From assembly GCA_031421855.1 (NCBI GenBank), contig JANOPN010000148.1:1-21523 (forward strand): a DNA stretch of 21,523 nt, in the 5' to 3' direction. The notes under the pieces are model-generated. The model did not search any database. It saw nothing but the letters and a program-made list of their open reading frames with translations, and was not told where the DNA came from. The DNA is from JAAFHN01 sp031421855 (GTDB lineage Bacteria > Pseudomonadota > Gammaproteobacteria > Burkholderiales > Burkholderiaceae_C). Shown here in pieces: positions 21,151 to 21,523 of the stretch; within the stretch, counting starts at the first letter, position 1, and the number at the start of each line of letters is the position of its first letter. The position numbers and the translations under genes were made by a program.

Positions 21151-21523
21151 ATGCTTGAAAAAATCTCATCCGTCAAGGGGATGAATGACATCCTGCCGCC
21201 GGAGTCCGCACTGTGGGAGTGGTTTGAGGCGCATGTGCGTGAGGTCATGGGTACTTACGCCTACAAGCTGGTACGCACGCCAATCGTCGAATACACGCCG
21301 CTCTTTGTGAAGGGCACCGGCGAGACGACCGACATCGTCGAAAAGGAGATGTATTCCTTTGAGGATCGACTCAACGGAGAACACCTCACTTTGCGGCCTG
21401 AAAACACGCCAGGCGTGGTGCGCGCAGCCATCCAGCACAACTTGACCTACGAAGGCGGCAAGCGGCTCTACTACATGGGGCCGATGTTTCGCCATGAGCG
21501 GCCGCAGCGCGGGCGGTTTCGCC
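21151..21523 (+). CDS. hisS: Histidyl-tRNA synthetase (N-terminal part, truncated by window edge)
   Basis: Class II aminoacyl-tRNA synthetase charging tRNA-His. The first 124 codons are present and open to the right edge. The protein begins MLEKISSVKGMNDILPPES, the usual N-terminus. KGTGETTDIVEKEMYSF and the LRPENTPGVVRA segment follow. Class II motif 2 (YYMGPMFRHERPQRGRFR) is reached at the edge. Family members are about 420-430 residues, so roughly 300 are missing. The ATG lies 15 bp after the ispG stop without a clear Shine-Dalgarno, so coupling to ispG translation is likely. Confidence 0.96.
   Translation, partial: MLEKISSVKGMNDILPPESALWEWFEAHVREVMGTYAYKLVRTPIVEYTPLFVKGTGETTDIVEKEMYSFEDRLNGEHLTLRPENTPGVVRAAIQHNLTYEGGKRLYYMGPMFRHERPQRGRFR

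Overview
The window reads as a chromosomal housekeeping segment of a betaproteobacterium, most likely order Burkholderiales and close to Comamonadaceae. The reasons are the moderately GC-rich coding, the divergent ppsA/ppsR pair, the divergent bamD/rluD pair, and the order rlmN-pilF-rodZ-ispG-hisS, which is typical of betaproteobacteria. The family-level assignment is inference. No phage, insertion sequence, tRNA, rRNA or CRISPR array was seen.

Layout. (1) At 1-1964, the 5' part of ppsA (minus strand, running off the left edge) diverges from ppsR, whose product switches PEP synthase on and off. (2) At 2250-10773, a very large bacterial alpha-2-macroglobulin with an intact CTEQ thioester is followed 25 bp later by pbpC (penicillin-binding protein 1C), the classic envelope defence/repair pair. 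(3) At 10774-11040, a convergent intergenic region holds two inverted copies of a small repeat. (4) At 11041-13127, bamD (outer-membrane assembly lipoprotein, minus strand) diverges from rluD (23S rRNA pseudouridine synthase). (5) After a 310 bp gap, scpB (condensin subunit) and rluB overlap by 4 bp. RluB has long low-complexity tails at both ends. (6) At 16325-21523, ndk, rlmN, pilF, rodZ, ispG and the start of hisS are all on the plus strand. Overlapping stops and starts join rlmN-pilF-rodZ-ispG.

The most unusual content is a family of small palindromic repeats that ordinary gene annotation would miss. I find four clear copies and one degenerate copy. Each shares a core reading TAGCAACAAAC...GGTGACC. 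In four of them the core sits next to a GCTAC/GTAGC hairpin whose loop is always 7 nt long but differs in sequence. Two copies lie as a facing inverted pair between the convergent genes pbpC and bamD. One lies upstream of the macroglobulin gene. One is embedded in frame inside rluB, where it is translated. The degenerate copy covers the signal-peptide/lipobox codons of pilF in the same reading phase. This resembles protein-coding palindromic elements described in other bacteria, but I cannot say whether this family has been described.

Everything else is a conserved core set: central carbon control (ppsA/ppsR), cell envelope (macroglobulin, PBP1C, BamD, RodZ, PilF), ribosome and tRNA modification or charging (RluD, RluB, RlmN, HisS), nucleotide supply (Ndk), isoprenoid synthesis (IspG) and chromosome segregation (ScpB).
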